Shown one piece after another: positions 27,428 to 37,295 of a stretch of DNA of 64,000 nt. Position 1 is the stretch's first letter; the number at the start of each line of letters is the position of its first letter. Below the pieces are notes generated by a model. It was not told where the DNA came from. It saw only the letters and a program-made list of their open reading frames with translations, and did no database searches. The stretch comes from Competibacter_A sp037045535 (GTDB taxonomy: Bacteria; Pseudomonadota; Gammaproteobacteria; Competibacterales; Competibacteraceae), in the NCBI GenBank assembly GCA_037045535.1, contig JBAOHI010000073.1, forward strand, positions 372,001-436,000, read 5' to 3'. The translations under genes and the position numbers were made by a program.

Positions 27428-27865
27428 TCAAGCTTTTTTATTTCGTAAAACCATCTGTGTGCAACGAAATATCGCGATTTTTTGAGCGGTTGCTTCATCG
27501 GTGACGACGGCATCCCAAACCTGGGTATTGCGACCGAGATGCTGGGCAGTGGCGATGCAGCTCACGCTACCACCATCCTGGGCGGTCCCAAGAAAATTGC
27601 TTTTCAACTCGATGGTCGTAAACGACTCCGCGTCATCGGGCAAGTGGGCGAGAGTGGCATAACCGCAGGCGGTGTCCGCCAACGCCACCACGCTGGCGGC
27701 ATGCAAGAAATTGTTCGGGGCGATATGCAATTTCTTGACTTCCATCCGGCATCGCAACGTATGGGGAGCCAGATCGATGATCTCAATACCTAGATAACCA
27801 GGCAGATACTCGCTGCCGCGTTCATTGAGCATTTCGATTGTCATATCGGAACGCAATCCACTCAT
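27428..27865 (-). CDS. hotdog-fold thioesterase (PaaI/YdiI type)
   Basis: A 145-aa single-domain hotdog protein, probably an acyl-CoA thioesterase. The signature region is NNFLHAASVVALADTACGYA, with Asn and helix residues where PaaI-like enzymes carry their catalytic loop, followed by FTTIELKSNFLGTAQDGG. The N-terminal MSGLRSDMTIEMLNERGSEY and C-terminal IAIFRCTQMVL match the family. It stands alone between the convergent helicase gene and the MFS gene. Substrate unknown. Confidence 0.8.
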   Translation of the reverse strand: MSGLRSDMTIEMLNERGSEYLPGYLGIEIIDLAPHTLRCRMEVKKLHIAPNNFLHAASVVALADTACGYATLAHLPDDAESFTTIELKSNFLGTAQDGGSVSCIATAQHLGRNTQVWDAVVTDEATAQKIAIFRCTQMVLRNKKA

Positions 27866-27915
27866 ACCTCGCCTTCCCCTCGATCAAATCATTTGGAGTT
27901 TATCCGACGATAACG

Positions 27916-29130
27916 TCAAGCCGATACCAACGATCTGGCGACCGGCGCCTCCCGGATCGGCAAATTCACGACGGCCGCCAACCCGGCCAAGATCATATCG
28001 GCGTACCACATCCAACCATAGTCGCCGAACCGGGTGATGGCCAAACCGCCCAGATAAGCGCCGAAGAAACCACCCAACTGGTGTGAAAGCAACGTCATAC
28101 CGAACAGGGTCGCCAGATAACGGACCCCGAACAGCTTGCCGACAATGGCAGCGGTCGGGGGCACCGTCGCCAGCCAGGTGAAGCCCAGGCCCGCCGCGAA
28201 CAGATAATAAGTCAGTTGCGTTCGCGGCATCAGCAGGTACCAGGCAATCAGCAGGGCGCGCGAGCCGTACATGACCGCCAAGACGTATTTGCTGCGATAC
28301 TTGGAGACGCACGAACCCGCGTAAAGGCTACCAAAGATGTTAGCCAGACCAATGATGGCCAGCGACCAACTGGCGACGGAAGGAGGCAAGCCGCATAGCT
28401 GGACCTCGCCCGGCAAGTGCGTCACCAAAAAAGCGATGTGAAACCCGCAAGTAAAAAAACCGGCATGGAGAAGCAGATAACTCGGATTTTTCAAGGAGTC
28501 ACCGACAGCCTTCAGCACCCCGATATCCGCTCCGGCGTGTTTGGCGGGCACTTCCGATCGCTTCGTCAAGGGACCCACCAGCGGCAAGGCCGCCAACGTT
28601 ATCAGCGCCATTGTCCACATCGTCCCCATCCAACCCATCGTCTGAATCAGCTTTTGCAGGATCGGCGCAAATACGAACTGACCGAACGAGCCACCGGCAT
28701 TGATCACTCCGGCTGCCGATCCGTGCGCCACAGCCGGCAGCCGCTGGGCAGCCGCACCGATCAACACCGAAAAACTCCCGGCCCCTGACCCGATGGCCGT
28801 GAGCAGACCCAGCGAGACGACCAAACCAAATCCCGATGTCATGAAGGGGGTTATCGCGCTGCCGATGGCCATCACCACCAAACCGCCGATGAGAACCGCC
28901 TGAGGACCAAAACGGTCGGCGAGCCCTCCAGCGATGGGTTGAATCGCCCCCCAAGCGAATTGACCGACGGCCAGGGCAAGACTGATCGTGGTGATACCCA
29001 GGCCAGTCGATAGCATTAAAGGGTTCACGAACAAACCGAGCGACTGGCGCACGCCCATGGTTATCATCAAAATCCCAGCCGCTGCCAGGGTAATCACTAG
29101 GACATCGGGCTTTTTTAAGGAATGAAACAT
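27916..29130 (-). CDS. major facilitator superfamily transporter
   Basis: A 404-aa MFS permease with about 12 predicted helices. I chose the ATG at 29130 (MFHSLKKPDVLVITLAAAGI). An upstream ATG at 29166 adds 12 residues. GAIQPIAGGLADRFGPQAVL (about 60-80) matches the MFS loop 2-3 motif (G-X3-D-R/K-X-G). Mid-protein TKRSEVPAKHAGADIG is the cytosolic loop, and MTLLSHQLGGFFGAYLGG is helix 11. It resembles the oxalate/formate-type and YbfB-type carriers in general plan. Divergent from the LysR gene, 114 bases apart, which suggests that LysR controls it. No substrate can be assigned. Confidence 0.85.
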   Translation of the reverse strand: MFHSLKKPDVLVITLAAAGILMITMGVRQSLGLFVNPLMLSTGLGITTISLALAVGQFAWGAIQPIAGGLADRFGPQAVLIGGLVVMAIGSAITPFMTSGFGLVVSLGLLTAIGSGAGSFSVLIGAAAQRLPAVAHGSAAGVINAGGSFGQFVFAPILQKLIQTMGWMGTMWTMALITLAALPLVGPLTKRSEVPAKHAGADIGVLKAVGDSLKNPSYLLLHAGFFTCGFHIAFLVTHLPGEVQLCGLPPSVASWSLAIIGLANIFGSLYAGSCVSKYRSKYVLAVMYGSRALLIAWYLLMPRTQLTYYLFAAGLGFTWLATVPPTAAIVGKLFGVRYLATLFGMTLLSHQLGGFFGAYLGGLAITRFGDYGWMWYADMILAGLAAVVNLPIREAPVARSLVSA

Positions 29131-29155
29131 GATGAGCGTTCCCGAGCGACTGATC

Positions 29156-29198
29156 ATCGCGATCAAGATACGAGAACTGTAATTTTAAAAATCGCGAT
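29156..29198. promoter_or_regulatory. direct repeat ATCGCGAT in the divergent MFS/LysR spacer
   Basis: ATCGCGAT occurs at 29156-29163 and again at 29191-29198, start to start 35 bases. The core is self-complementary. Placement between a transporter gene and a divergent LysR gene fits a LysR operator pair. Both a biochemical role and the regulator are inferred. Confidence 0.3.
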
Positions 29199-29244
29199 AA
29201 CATAGCCCATAATTCGCGCCAGACCGTCAACAAAAGATTGACAA

Positions 29245-30072
29245 ATGGCCTGGTTAAGCAGTTGGGAAAGCTTCGCGAAAGTGGTGGAAACCGGCAGCAT
29301 GTCGGCTGCGGCCCGGCGTCTTGATTGCACCCGAGCGCACATTAGCAAACAAATCCGTGAATTGGAGCGGGCGTTTGGCGTGCGCCTGCTAGAGCGATCC
29401 ACGCGCAAGCTGACGCTGACCCCCTCTGGAGAAGTGTTTTACCAACATGCGCTGCGCGCATTGCAAGCTGTTGAGAGCACAACCGTTGCCATGCAGAATC
29501 TGGGTGATGCGCCTCGCGGCGTTTTGCGAATCAGCGCAACCGTCACCTTCGGTCGCCTGTACGTCGCTCCGATCATTCCCGAGCTGATTGCGCGCTATCC
29601 AGAGTTGAGTTGCGAGCTGATTTTGACCGACCAACTCGTCGATCTGGTCGATGACAATATCGATCTGGCACTACGCATGACCAAGACCCCTCCAGACGAT
29701 GCGGTCGTCCGTAGACTGGTCACCTTGAAACGGGTGGTCTGCGGGGCTCCAACCTACTTCGCGGTGCATGGTGAACCGAAAACACCGCAAGATCTGGCAC
29801 ACCACCTATGCTTCAGTTATCTGCTTGCTGATCGTGGTATCTGGCACCTCGCCAACAGCCATGGTCAAGAGATCCGCATCCCCGTTCATCACCGGTTTCA
29901 GGTCAATAATATCGACTGCCTGTTGGAAGCCGTCCTTGCGGGACACGGCTTGGGGATATTGCCCACCTATCTTTGTGGTCCGGAGTTGGCGCGTGGAACA
30001 TTGCGAACAGTTCTCGACTCTTTTGAACCGATCACCGAGCTAGGACGGTATCTTTATGTCTGTTATAAGTAA
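29245..30072 (+). CDS. LysR-type regulator, C-terminus cut by IS insertion
   Basis: A 275-aa LysR-family transcription factor. The N-terminal winged helix-turn-helix (FAKVVETGSMSAAARRLDC, THRAHI-like CTRAHISKQIRELE) is complete. The effector-binding domain begins near residue 90 with RGVLRISATVTFGRLYVAPI. The frame ends with Y-K-stop inside the left end of an IS630-family element: codons TAT AAG TAA come from the junction. The missing 33-residue C-terminus is found intact at 31993-32096, and removing the element with one TA copy restores a 308-aa regulator. The truncated form lacks the last helix and may be inactive or deregulated. It is divergent from the MFS gene. Confidence 0.88.
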   Translation: MAWLSSWESFAKVVETGSMSAAARRLDCTRAHISKQIRELERAFGVRLLERSTRKLTLTPSGEVFYQHALRALQAVESTTVAMQNLGDAPRGVLRISATVTFGRLYVAPIIPELIARYPELSCELILTDQLVDLVDDNIDLALRMTKTPPDDAVVRRLVTLKRVVCGAPTYFAVHGEPKTPQDLAHHLCFSYLLADRGIWHLANSHGQEIRIPVHHRFQVNNIDCLLEAVLAGHGLGILPTYLCGPELARGTLRTVLDSFEPITELGRYLYVCYK

Positions 30073-30161
30073 TCATTCAAAAGTTATCTTGTATTTTGAG
30101 CCGAACTGGTCGAGGATGGTTTGGAGTTCGGATTTGAGGTGATCGAAGCTGAGATAGGCCC
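30073..30161 (-). pseudogene. C-terminal remnant of the IS630 transposase
   Basis: Minus-strand codons give AYLSFDHLKSELQ, then after one extra base (AAAA read where AAA is needed, near 30119-30122) TILDQFGSKYKITFE and a stop. Joined to EWLPP at 31010 through the shared TAG it restores EWLPPRAYLSF, a typical IS630 transposase C-terminus. It is cut from its gene by the IS5-family insertion. Confidence 0.85.
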
Positions 30162-30164
30162 TAA

Positions 30165-31007
30165 ATAGTGTAGTCACGAGATAGAGAGCCAAAGGAAAGC
30201 GCAGCGGATTTGGACAATGGCGAGGAAGGAAGAGGTACGTTTGGCGTAGCGTGTGGCAACACCGCGCCAGCCTTTGAGGCGCAGGATAGCGTTTTCAACC
30301 AGATGGCGAAGGCGATATAGATAGGTATCGTAATCGCGTTGGTCTTTGCGGTTTTTCTTGGGCGGGATGACGGGGACCATGCGGTGCGCGGCGGCGTGAG
30401 CAAGAATTTCGTTGGTATCATAGGCCTTATCCGCCATCAGCGCATCGGCCTGCAATCCCTCGATCAGCGGCAAAGCCTCTGCGCAATCCGCACGGGTACC
30501 TGTTGTAACAGACACTCGGAGTGGCAGACCAGTCGCATCCACGGCCACATGTACCTTGGTGTTGAGCCCCCTTTTGTACGCGCCATGTCCTCGTTGCCGC
30601 CAACCGCCCCCGCAGCGTGCGGATGCACCTTGATATGGGTCGCGTCGATCATCAACCACTCCATATCGGGGTCATCAATCAACGCTTCCAAGAGCCTTTC
30701 CCACACGCCCGCGTCCCGCCACCGAATAAACCGACGGTGCGTGTTTCCCCATCCGCCCAGATCCGGCGGCAAGTCGCGCCACGGCGCTCCCGTCCGTAAA
30801 ATCCAGAAAACAGCGTTGATAAAGCGCCGATTATCCTCGGCAATCCCTCCCCACTGACCCCTCCGACCGGGTAAATGCGGCTCTATTAAACCCCACACCC
30901 GGTCAGATATATCGTGCCGTCTGTGCGCTAATCCTCTCTCTTTGCTCATGTGATCCCCCTTTCGATCACATCAGCCTCTCATATTTCCTATCTCATGACT
31001 ACACTAT
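30165..31007 (-). mobile_element. IS5-family element (IS427/IS1031-like) nested in the IS630 element
   Basis: An 843-bp element with terminal inverted repeats. The left end reads ATAGTGTAGTCACGAGATAG (from 30166), and the right end read on the minus strand is ATAGTGTAGTCATGAGATAG. The trinucleotide CTA flanks both ends (30162-30164 and 31008-31010). Two overlapping minus-strand frames encode a DDE transposase with a slippery run for frameshifting. Size, end sequence and two-frame organisation match the IS427 group of IS5. Both frames are open, so the element may be active. Confidence 0.88.
30174..30949 (-). CDS. IS5-family transposase made by -1 frameshift
   Basis: The upstream frame (30464-30949) starts MSKERGLAHRRHDISDRVWG and holds the DUF4096-like N-terminal domain with PHLPGRRGQWGG. 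It also has the first catalytic Asp in EWLMIDATHIKVHPHAAG. The downstream frame (30174-30659) has GLNTKVHVAVDATGLPLRV, DALMADKAYDTNEI with the second Asp, and YLYRLRHLVENAILRLKGWR with the catalytic Glu. They join at AAAAGGGGG near 30569-30577, where slipping back one base turns RTKGG into RTKGGLNTK. Total is 259 codons. This split arrangement is usual for the group and is not evidence of decay. Confidence 0.88.
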
Positions 31008-31929
31008 CTAGGTGGGAGCCATTCATACTTAATTTTGCGCCAGAGGATTTCGATGAGGTTGAGTTCGGGGCTGTAGGGCGGCAACCAGTGCAAGCCGACG
31101 CCCTGTCGAAACCAGTCCAGGATGCGGACCTGAAAGGCGTGGCTGGTATGGATGGGAGCGTTATCAAGAACGACCAAGCGGAGCTTCCTGGCCTGGGCGG
31201 TTTGCGCGGCGAAGGCGTCCAAGGCGGCGATGACCGTGGTGGAGGTCACGGTGCCGGTGACGGTCTGAAAATGGCTTTGATTCGTGGGACTCATAAATCC
31301 CAAGACATTCACGCGCGGGCTGGCGACGCTGGGAAGGGCCAGGGTCTTGCCACGCTGCTGCCAGGCATAGGGAATGGCCGGGGTAAGACTGAAACCGCTT
31401 TGGTCGAAATAAAACAACTCGATCACCCCTTGGACATGACCTTGTCGGAGTGTCGTCAAGCGCGCGTGCGCCGTGCGAAAGGTGGCTTCGTCGCGAGGGC
31501 CTTTAACCCGTCGCCGGCACCGTTTCCAACGATAGGCTTTTTTTTGACGATCCGATGCACCGTTTGCCGACTGGCCTGTTTGCCCGTCGCTTGCGCCAGC
31601 TGCGCTTGCGCTTGTTTGAGCTGGCGCGGCTCCGCCTCAAGCCAATCGCACAACCACGCCGCTTCAAGCGGCGTGTAAATCGGGGGCCGTCCTGAACGCG
31701 GCTCATCATACAATCCCCGCAGACCCTCGTCCTCCCACCCGTCCAGCCAGGCGCTGATCGTGTCCACATCTACCTCAAACAGCGCCGCCAGCGCGATGCG
31801 CCGATACCCGCGATGCGCTAAATACACCGCCTGCGCCCGCTGCCGTACCCGGCCATTCGGCCCGTCTTTCCACGCCGCCCGTAGCGTTTCACACTCCGCC
31901 TCGCTCAACGGCCCAATTCGCTTCATCAC
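31008..31929 (-). CDS. IS630-family transposase, split by -1 frameshift and truncated at 3' end
   Basis: The first frame (31456-31929) starts MMKRIGPLSEAECETLRAAW and has two helix-turn-helix stretches, including GYRRIALAALFEVDVDTISA and ASRQTVHRIVKKK. The second (31004-31459) has the DDE domain: FYFDQSGFSLTPAIPYAWQQ with the first Asp, LVVLDNAPIHTSH with the second, and LPPYSPELNLIEILWRKIKY with the Glu. A run of eight A at about 31541-31548 allows a -1 slip that gives KKKAYRWKRCRRRVKGPRDE and joins the frames. After EWLPP the gene is cut by the nested IS5-family element. The last 28 codons are stranded at 30073-30161, so the product would end early. Confidence 0.85.
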
Positions 31930-31992
31930 CGCTGCCCTCTCGCTCTCTATTTAACGCAAAATATTACCCGATTTCTTTTGATGAGTTACTTA

Positions 31993-32096
31993 TGCCAAGC
32001 AGAATCCAGGTGCCGAAGGTGCGAGTTTTTATTGCTGAACTGGAAAGAACACTCCGCCCTGTTCCGCCATGGGAGCTTTCTGAATCAGCATCCTAG
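31993..32096 (+). pseudogene. 3' remnant of the LysR regulator gene
   Basis: Directly after the right-hand TA the sequence reads, in the frame left at 30067, MPSRIQVPKVRVFIAELERT and then LRPVPPWELSESAS and a stop. Joining 30067 to 31993 gives CYMPSRIQVPKVRVFI, the normal end of a LysR effector domain. This proves the insertion point and shows that the pre-insertion gene was 309 codons with stop. Confidence 0.88.
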
Positions 32097-32229
32097 AACC
32101 TTTTCGATCAGGCTGGCCGTTGTTGGTTTCGAGTGTTTGCAATGACTCTTGAAGCCAGCGGGGCTCGCTGATTTGCGATTTCCGACCGGCAGACGTGGAC
32201 ATTTTCCGCGAAAAAGTCACCGGTCGGCG

Positions 32230-35200
32230 CTAAACCCCTGGCGTTTCGACTCGGCTTCGGCCGCCGGTTTGGCGCCGCACTTGAATTTGAATGCCGATTC
32301 GCTCGGTCATATCTTGAACGTGGGAGATGATACCGACCTTACGGCCCTGGGCTTGCAATTTGTCCAGTGCATCCATCGCGATCCGCAAGGTGTCGGCGTC
32401 CAGACTACCAAAACCCTCATCGATAAACAGCGATTCCACCCGGACCCGGTTGGAAGACAACGAGGCAAGGCCGAGCGCCAGCGCCAACGACACCAGGAAA
32501 GATTCACCTCCGGACAGGGAATGCACCGAGCGGGGTTCGTCGCCCATGTCCTGATCCACCACCATCAGGGCCAAGGTATCCTTGACCCGCTCCAGCCGAT
32601 AGCGGCGGGAAAGGTCCGACAGGTGGTGGTTGGCGTAGCCGAGCAGCACGTCGAGGGTGAACTGCTGGGCGTAGTTGCGGAATTTCTTGCCGTCGGAGGA
32701 GCCGATCAGTTGGTCCAGTCCGTTCCAAATTTTGGCGACGCCTTCTTGTTGGTTGATTTGTTCCTGTAAATCCTTGGCCTTTTCGCGGCGCTCGTTGTCC
32801 TGACGCAGATGGATTTCGGCCTCCTTGGCCCGGTTCCGAACGTCCGCCAAATCGGCCTGGGTCTTTTGCTGCGCTTCCCGAACGGTTTCCACGGAATCCT
32901 GATTGGCCCGTTGCCGCTCGTGCGCTTGCCGCTGCGCTTGGCGCTCCTTCAAGATGGTTTCCGCCTGCTTAACGTCGTCCGCCAGCGCCTTGAGAGCTTC
33001 CCGCTCCTCTTTTAGCCAAGCGTTATCGTGGACCAGCAGGGCGCGCAGTTCGGGAATATCCAACAGTGCATCGGGATGGCGAGGCATTGCATTCAGCGAT
33101 CCATCGCTGCAAGCTCGCCATGGCCTGTTCCGCCGTCTGCTGGCATTTAGCGAGCGCCGCCTGTTCTCGGTTCAGAGCGGTTTCGGCGCTCACCTGCTCT
33201 TGCTTGGCTTTCTGTGCAACTTCGTCCTGTTGCTGATGTTTGCGTCGGGCATCTTCAATCGCCTTGTCGAGTTCCGCTTCCACTTCAGCGACTGGGCGTC
33301 CGTCGAATAGGGCTTTTCGTTTTTGGTGTCCCGCTTTTAAATCGCCATCAACACGCTGAAACTCGTCAGCGGCACGCTTTCGCTGCGCGGTCTTGTCATT
33401 AGCAATTTCGGTATCGCTTTTAATTTGAATTTCAAGCTGGCCCATCCGGTTTTGCCATTCCTCCGCCATCCGGTTTCGTTCGTTCCACTGGGTGATTTTT
33501 TGCCGTCGTTGTTCGTGGAACTGGACCGGATTGGTTTGCCAGAGTGGTCGCCAATCGTAACCGGAAAATGCGGCATCGAGCGCAGTCAGCTTTTCACCCA
33601 ATTGGCGAGCGCAGTCCGTTTTCCGCTCTTCGGCGGTTTGAGCGGCCTGCATCGCTTGATTGAAAGCGTTTTCTGCGGCATTCAGGGCATTCTGTGCCGT
33701 CAAATGCTGTTGTTGGGCTTGATCGCGGGCTTTCTGAGCGTCTTCCCGCTTTTTAGCGATTTTGCGGTGCGCGTTCTCCTGCTCGGTGATATCCGCTAAA
33801 TCAATTCGGGCAAGCCGTTGCTGCTCGGTCAGCCAGACGGAGTGATCGGCGGGGGCAATCGCGGTCAGTTCTGCGGTGAGCGGGTGGGCGTTCCAAGCGG
33901 CGTTATCGCGCCGCAAAGCGGCAGTCAGCGATTCTTGTTCTCCGGCCAGAACGATCAATCGCTGGCAATTTTTGTCGCGGTCGGTTTGTTGAGCGGATTC
34001 CTGGGCGACCAGCGATTCAAGAACTTTGCGGCACTCGTCCACTTCCGCCTTGAGGCCGGCCAGCATGGCGCGGGATGGCGCATCGCCGATGGCGTAGGGA
34101 TGGTCGGTTGCGCCGCAAACTGGACAGGGCAAACCCGCTCTCCAGGTTGGCCCGCAGGGTTTCGACGTTTTTAGCGCTGGCGACCTCGGCGGTTTTCAGC
34201 GATTTTTCAGCCTGCTGTAATCGGGCGACAACCAAGGGCTTGTCGGCGCCAAGTCGCTTTAGGGCGTCTTCCGCCTGCGCGATCTGTTCGCGGAGCGTGC
34301 GGCTTTCGTCCTCCAATTTGCGCTGTTGAGTTCGAGCGGCGTCGAGTGTAGTCCAGAGTTGCTCGACATTGGCGAGTTGCTCGGCGCGGGCTTGGGCGGC
34401 CTGACGGCGTGCCGCCAAGGTTTCGGCGTCAAAGTTGGCCAACTCGGCGAGAGCTGCCTGCAACCGAGTCTCCGCCGCGTGCAGCGCCGTTTCGGCTTTG
34501 GCGCATTCATCGACTGCTTTATCCCGCTCTTGCTGCTTCTTTTGTGCGTCCCGCTGGCTCGAAACCGCCTTTTGTTCAGCTTCGCGCAAGTTGTTTTGCA
34601 GGGTAGCGGCGTCCTTGAGCAACTCATCCCAGAGCGACCAGTCTTTCGCCAGAACCTGCAACGGTTGGTGCTTGGTCAACCAATCCTGGGCAGTTCGCAA
34701 TTGCTGCTCGACCTGTTGGTATTCGATCTTCTTGTTATCCAGTCGTTTCTGCGCTTCTTCCTCCGCTTGGCGAGCGTCATGCAAAGCTTTGGCAGTGCTC
34801 TCGTGGCGGGGAGCAAGGGCGTTGATGTCGGCGTCCAGATTTCGGGCTTGATGGAGGGCATCAGCCGCATCCGTGCGTTGCCGTTCGGCAGCGAGAACTG
34901 CTTGCGCGGCGTTTATCTTGGCTTCCTCGGCTTGTTGCAGGAGGCGTTGCATCTCGTCGCGCTGCCGCTCCGCGCTTTGTACAGCTTGACGATGCTGGTC
35001 GACTTCGGCGGCAGCCCGGTTAAGGCCCTCCAGGACAGGCCGGGCATCCTGCACTGCCTCGACTCGGGTGAAATAGGCTCGTCGGGATGCGGCGGATTCC
35101 TGAATGGTGATGGCTTTTTGCACTTCTTCCCGCGCTTGCTGCTCGGCTTGTTTCAGATTTTCCCAGGTTTCATGCCAGCGAATTTGTGTCTCCAATTCGG

Positions 35201-35969
35201 CCTTGCGTTGTTCCAGTATCGAGGCTTCCGTTTTGGCAGTCATGAATTTCTGTTCCAGCTCAGCACGTTCCTCGGCGGTCAATGCCGACAATCCTTTACG
35301 TTGCTTTTCCAGATCATCCAGTGCATCTCGTTCGAACTTGGCGCGTTGGTGGGCGCGGATAGAAATTTTTTCGTAGATATCCAGCCCTGTTAGCGTTTGT
35401 AACAATGTCCCCCTGCCATCGTTATCGGTCTTTAAGAATGCGGCAAACTCGTTTTGAGCGAGCAACACCGCGCGGGTGAACTGATCGAATTCCAGGCCCA
35501 ACCGCTTTTTGATTTCTTTCAAGACCTCGCTTTTTTTTCCACCAATCGATTGCTCGTCGGCGAGAGTTTTCAGTTCCATTTCGGTATCTTGTAATTTGCC
35601 GTCGGCCTTGCCGTGGGCACGGCGCACGCTCCAGTGAGCGCGGTATTCGACGCCATCATTGCCCACGAAATCCACTTCGGCGAAACCCTCGCCAGTTCCG
35701 CGACGCAGCAGATACCGGGGGTCGCGTGGCGTGATGGTTTCCTTGCCGACATCGGGCAGATCGACACTGCTGGTTCTATCGCGGTTGAGGCGTGGGGTCT
35801 TGTCGTAAAGCGCCAGACAGAGCGCGTCGAGCAACGTGCTTTTGCCAGATCCAGTCGGTCCGCAAATGGCGAATATGTTGGAGGAAGACAGCGGTTCTCG
35901 ATTGAAGTGAATCTCGAACTTTCCGGCCAGCGACGCTAGGTTGTTGCCGCGAATGGCCAGAATTTTCAT
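32230..35969 (-). CDS. sbcC: nuclease SbcCD subunit C (Rad50-like ATPase), two frameshifts
   Basis: SMC-like ATPase of the SbcCD nuclease, which cuts hairpins and processes double-strand ends. Three overlapping frames (34017-35969, 33023-34132, 32230-33087) together give 1,245 aa if two extra bases are removed. Walker A is ICGPTGSGKSTLLDALCLAL near the N-terminus, flanked by long coiled coils. The zinc hook LPCPVCGATDHPY lies exactly at the first break (extra T near 34131-34133). The C-terminal lobe has the ABC signature SLSGGESFLVSLALALGLAS and the Walker B-D region FIDEGFGSLDADTLRIAMDAL. The second break is near 33085 (TGCAATGCCT). It overlaps sbcD by 4 bases. All functional motifs are intact, so the breaks may be assembly errors. 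Confidence 0.88.
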
Positions 35970-37209
35970 GGTGCCGTCCCTCCATCGTCGGCCATAAGCA
36001 GTTCGTTGAAAGCCCGCATCAATTCGGCGGATGGCTCTCGTTGAAGCTCTTGAAGGCAGAGTTCCTTGAAGATGCCGTCCGGTTGCAGCCGCTTGATTTC
36101 ATCGATGGATTGAAAGGCGGTGGTCGAATGCTCTCCGCGCGAGGGGCTTGACCGATCCAGATAAGCGAGCCGTACTGGTTTGTTTTCCAGGATCGATTCG
36201 ATCCGAACACGCAGTGTCGGGTCGAAGGTATTTGACTGAACTCGCACTTGCAGATAGGGCCACGTATTGGAGGATGGCGAATAGGACAAATCGAGCGCTC
36301 TGAGAGCATCCAGCACCTCATCGAGCGGCGCGGGTTGCGCGGGTATTCGCAATAGCTCCACGGAGACGCGGCACCGGAATCGACGTGATCTCAGACGACC
36401 GAATCGCCGTCGAGATCGACGCGGACCACCTGATGGCGGTAGTTGATTTCGGTGAACGACATCGGCAGCGGACTACCGGAGTAACGCACCCGTGCTTGAC
36501 CGCCGACCTGCTGGGCGCGGTGTAGATGTCCTAGGGCGACATAGGCGATGGCCGGATCGAACATTTCTACCGGCAATGCCTCCACCCCACCGATGACGAT
36601 GCGGCGCTCGGAATCTTCGGACGTCAGCCCCCCGGTCATGTGGCAATGGCCCAGCGCGACGATGGCTTGGCCATTTTCCCGACGGTTCAGAGCGGTTTCG
36701 AGTGTTTGCTGGTAGAGCAGCTTGACACCCTCTGGATAGGGATCGCCGGCCGTTTCCACGCGAGGAACATCGCCAGGCCGCAGAAAGGGAATCGCCAAAC
36801 ACCAGGCGGCGATATCGCCGTCGCGGTTCTTGAGCGGAACCACCAGCCGGTCGAGTTGGATGCCGACTTGCGGATGACGGGCATAACCGATGGTCGCAAC
36901 GTCGAAAGCTTCAAACAGTGGCGTGGGGGCTTCCAGTCGGCCGGCCGAGTCATGATTGCCAGCAATGACGACGATGTCGAGTTTGGGCACGCGGCGCTTG
37001 GCATCGGTCAGGAAACGGTAAAACTGTCTCTGGGAATCAGCGGACGGGTTGGCATTGTCGAACACGTCGCCAGCGATCAGCAGCGCATCGGCTTGTTCGG
37101 TTTCCAGCGTATCGAGCAACCAGTCCAGGAAGCGACCGTGTTCGTGACTGCGATCGAAGTCGTGAAAAGTCTGGCCGAGGTGCCAATCCGAAGTGTGTAT
37201 TAGACGCAT
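35966..37209 (-). CDS. sbcD: nuclease SbcCD subunit D (Mre11-like exonuclease), two frameshifts
   Basis: Mn-dependent phosphoesterase subunit of SbcCD. The frame 36391-37209 (272 aa) begins MRLIHTSDWHLGQTFHDFDR and contains the metal-site motifs LLIAGDVFDNANPSADS, VVIAGNHDSAGRLE, ALGHCHMTGG and VALGHLHRAQQVGG. The frame 35966-36361 holds the C-terminal cap (LRIPAQPAPLDEVLDALRA). Between them, dropping one base near 36393 and one near 36362 restores GDSVVEITSIPVPRLVELLR and a 413-aa protein, the normal length. The stop overlaps sbcC start by 4 bases, so the two are one operon. As called in this sequence the gene would give only the nuclease core. Confidence 0.88.
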
Positions 37210-37295
37210 TCTGATAATAATCCCGTTACCGTCTTAGGTCGCGTTACCCAAGCGATAGGGACCGTCCCTGCCCGTCACCGACCTGCCCGGCATCA

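Larger units (their letters stand above)
30068..31990 (-). mobile_element. IS630-family element, interrupted by an IS5-family element
   Basis: Ends carry imperfect inverted repeats, AGTAATCATTCAAAAG at the left and, on the other strand at the right, AGTAACTCATCAAAAG. The dinucleotide TA flanks both sides (30066-30067 and 31991-31992), the target duplication expected for IS630/mariner-type elements. Without the inner element the IS is about 1.08 kb. Its transposase frames run on the minus strand. The last 28 codons of the transposase lie left of the inner element (30073-30161). The IS sits inside the LysR gene. It can no longer make its own transposase. Confidence 0.9.

Noticed and set aside
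32230..35969. sbcC as three separate genes
   Set aside because: The three frames cover consecutive parts of one Rad50-like protein and join with single-base corrections, the first exactly at the zinc hook CPVC. They are one gene.
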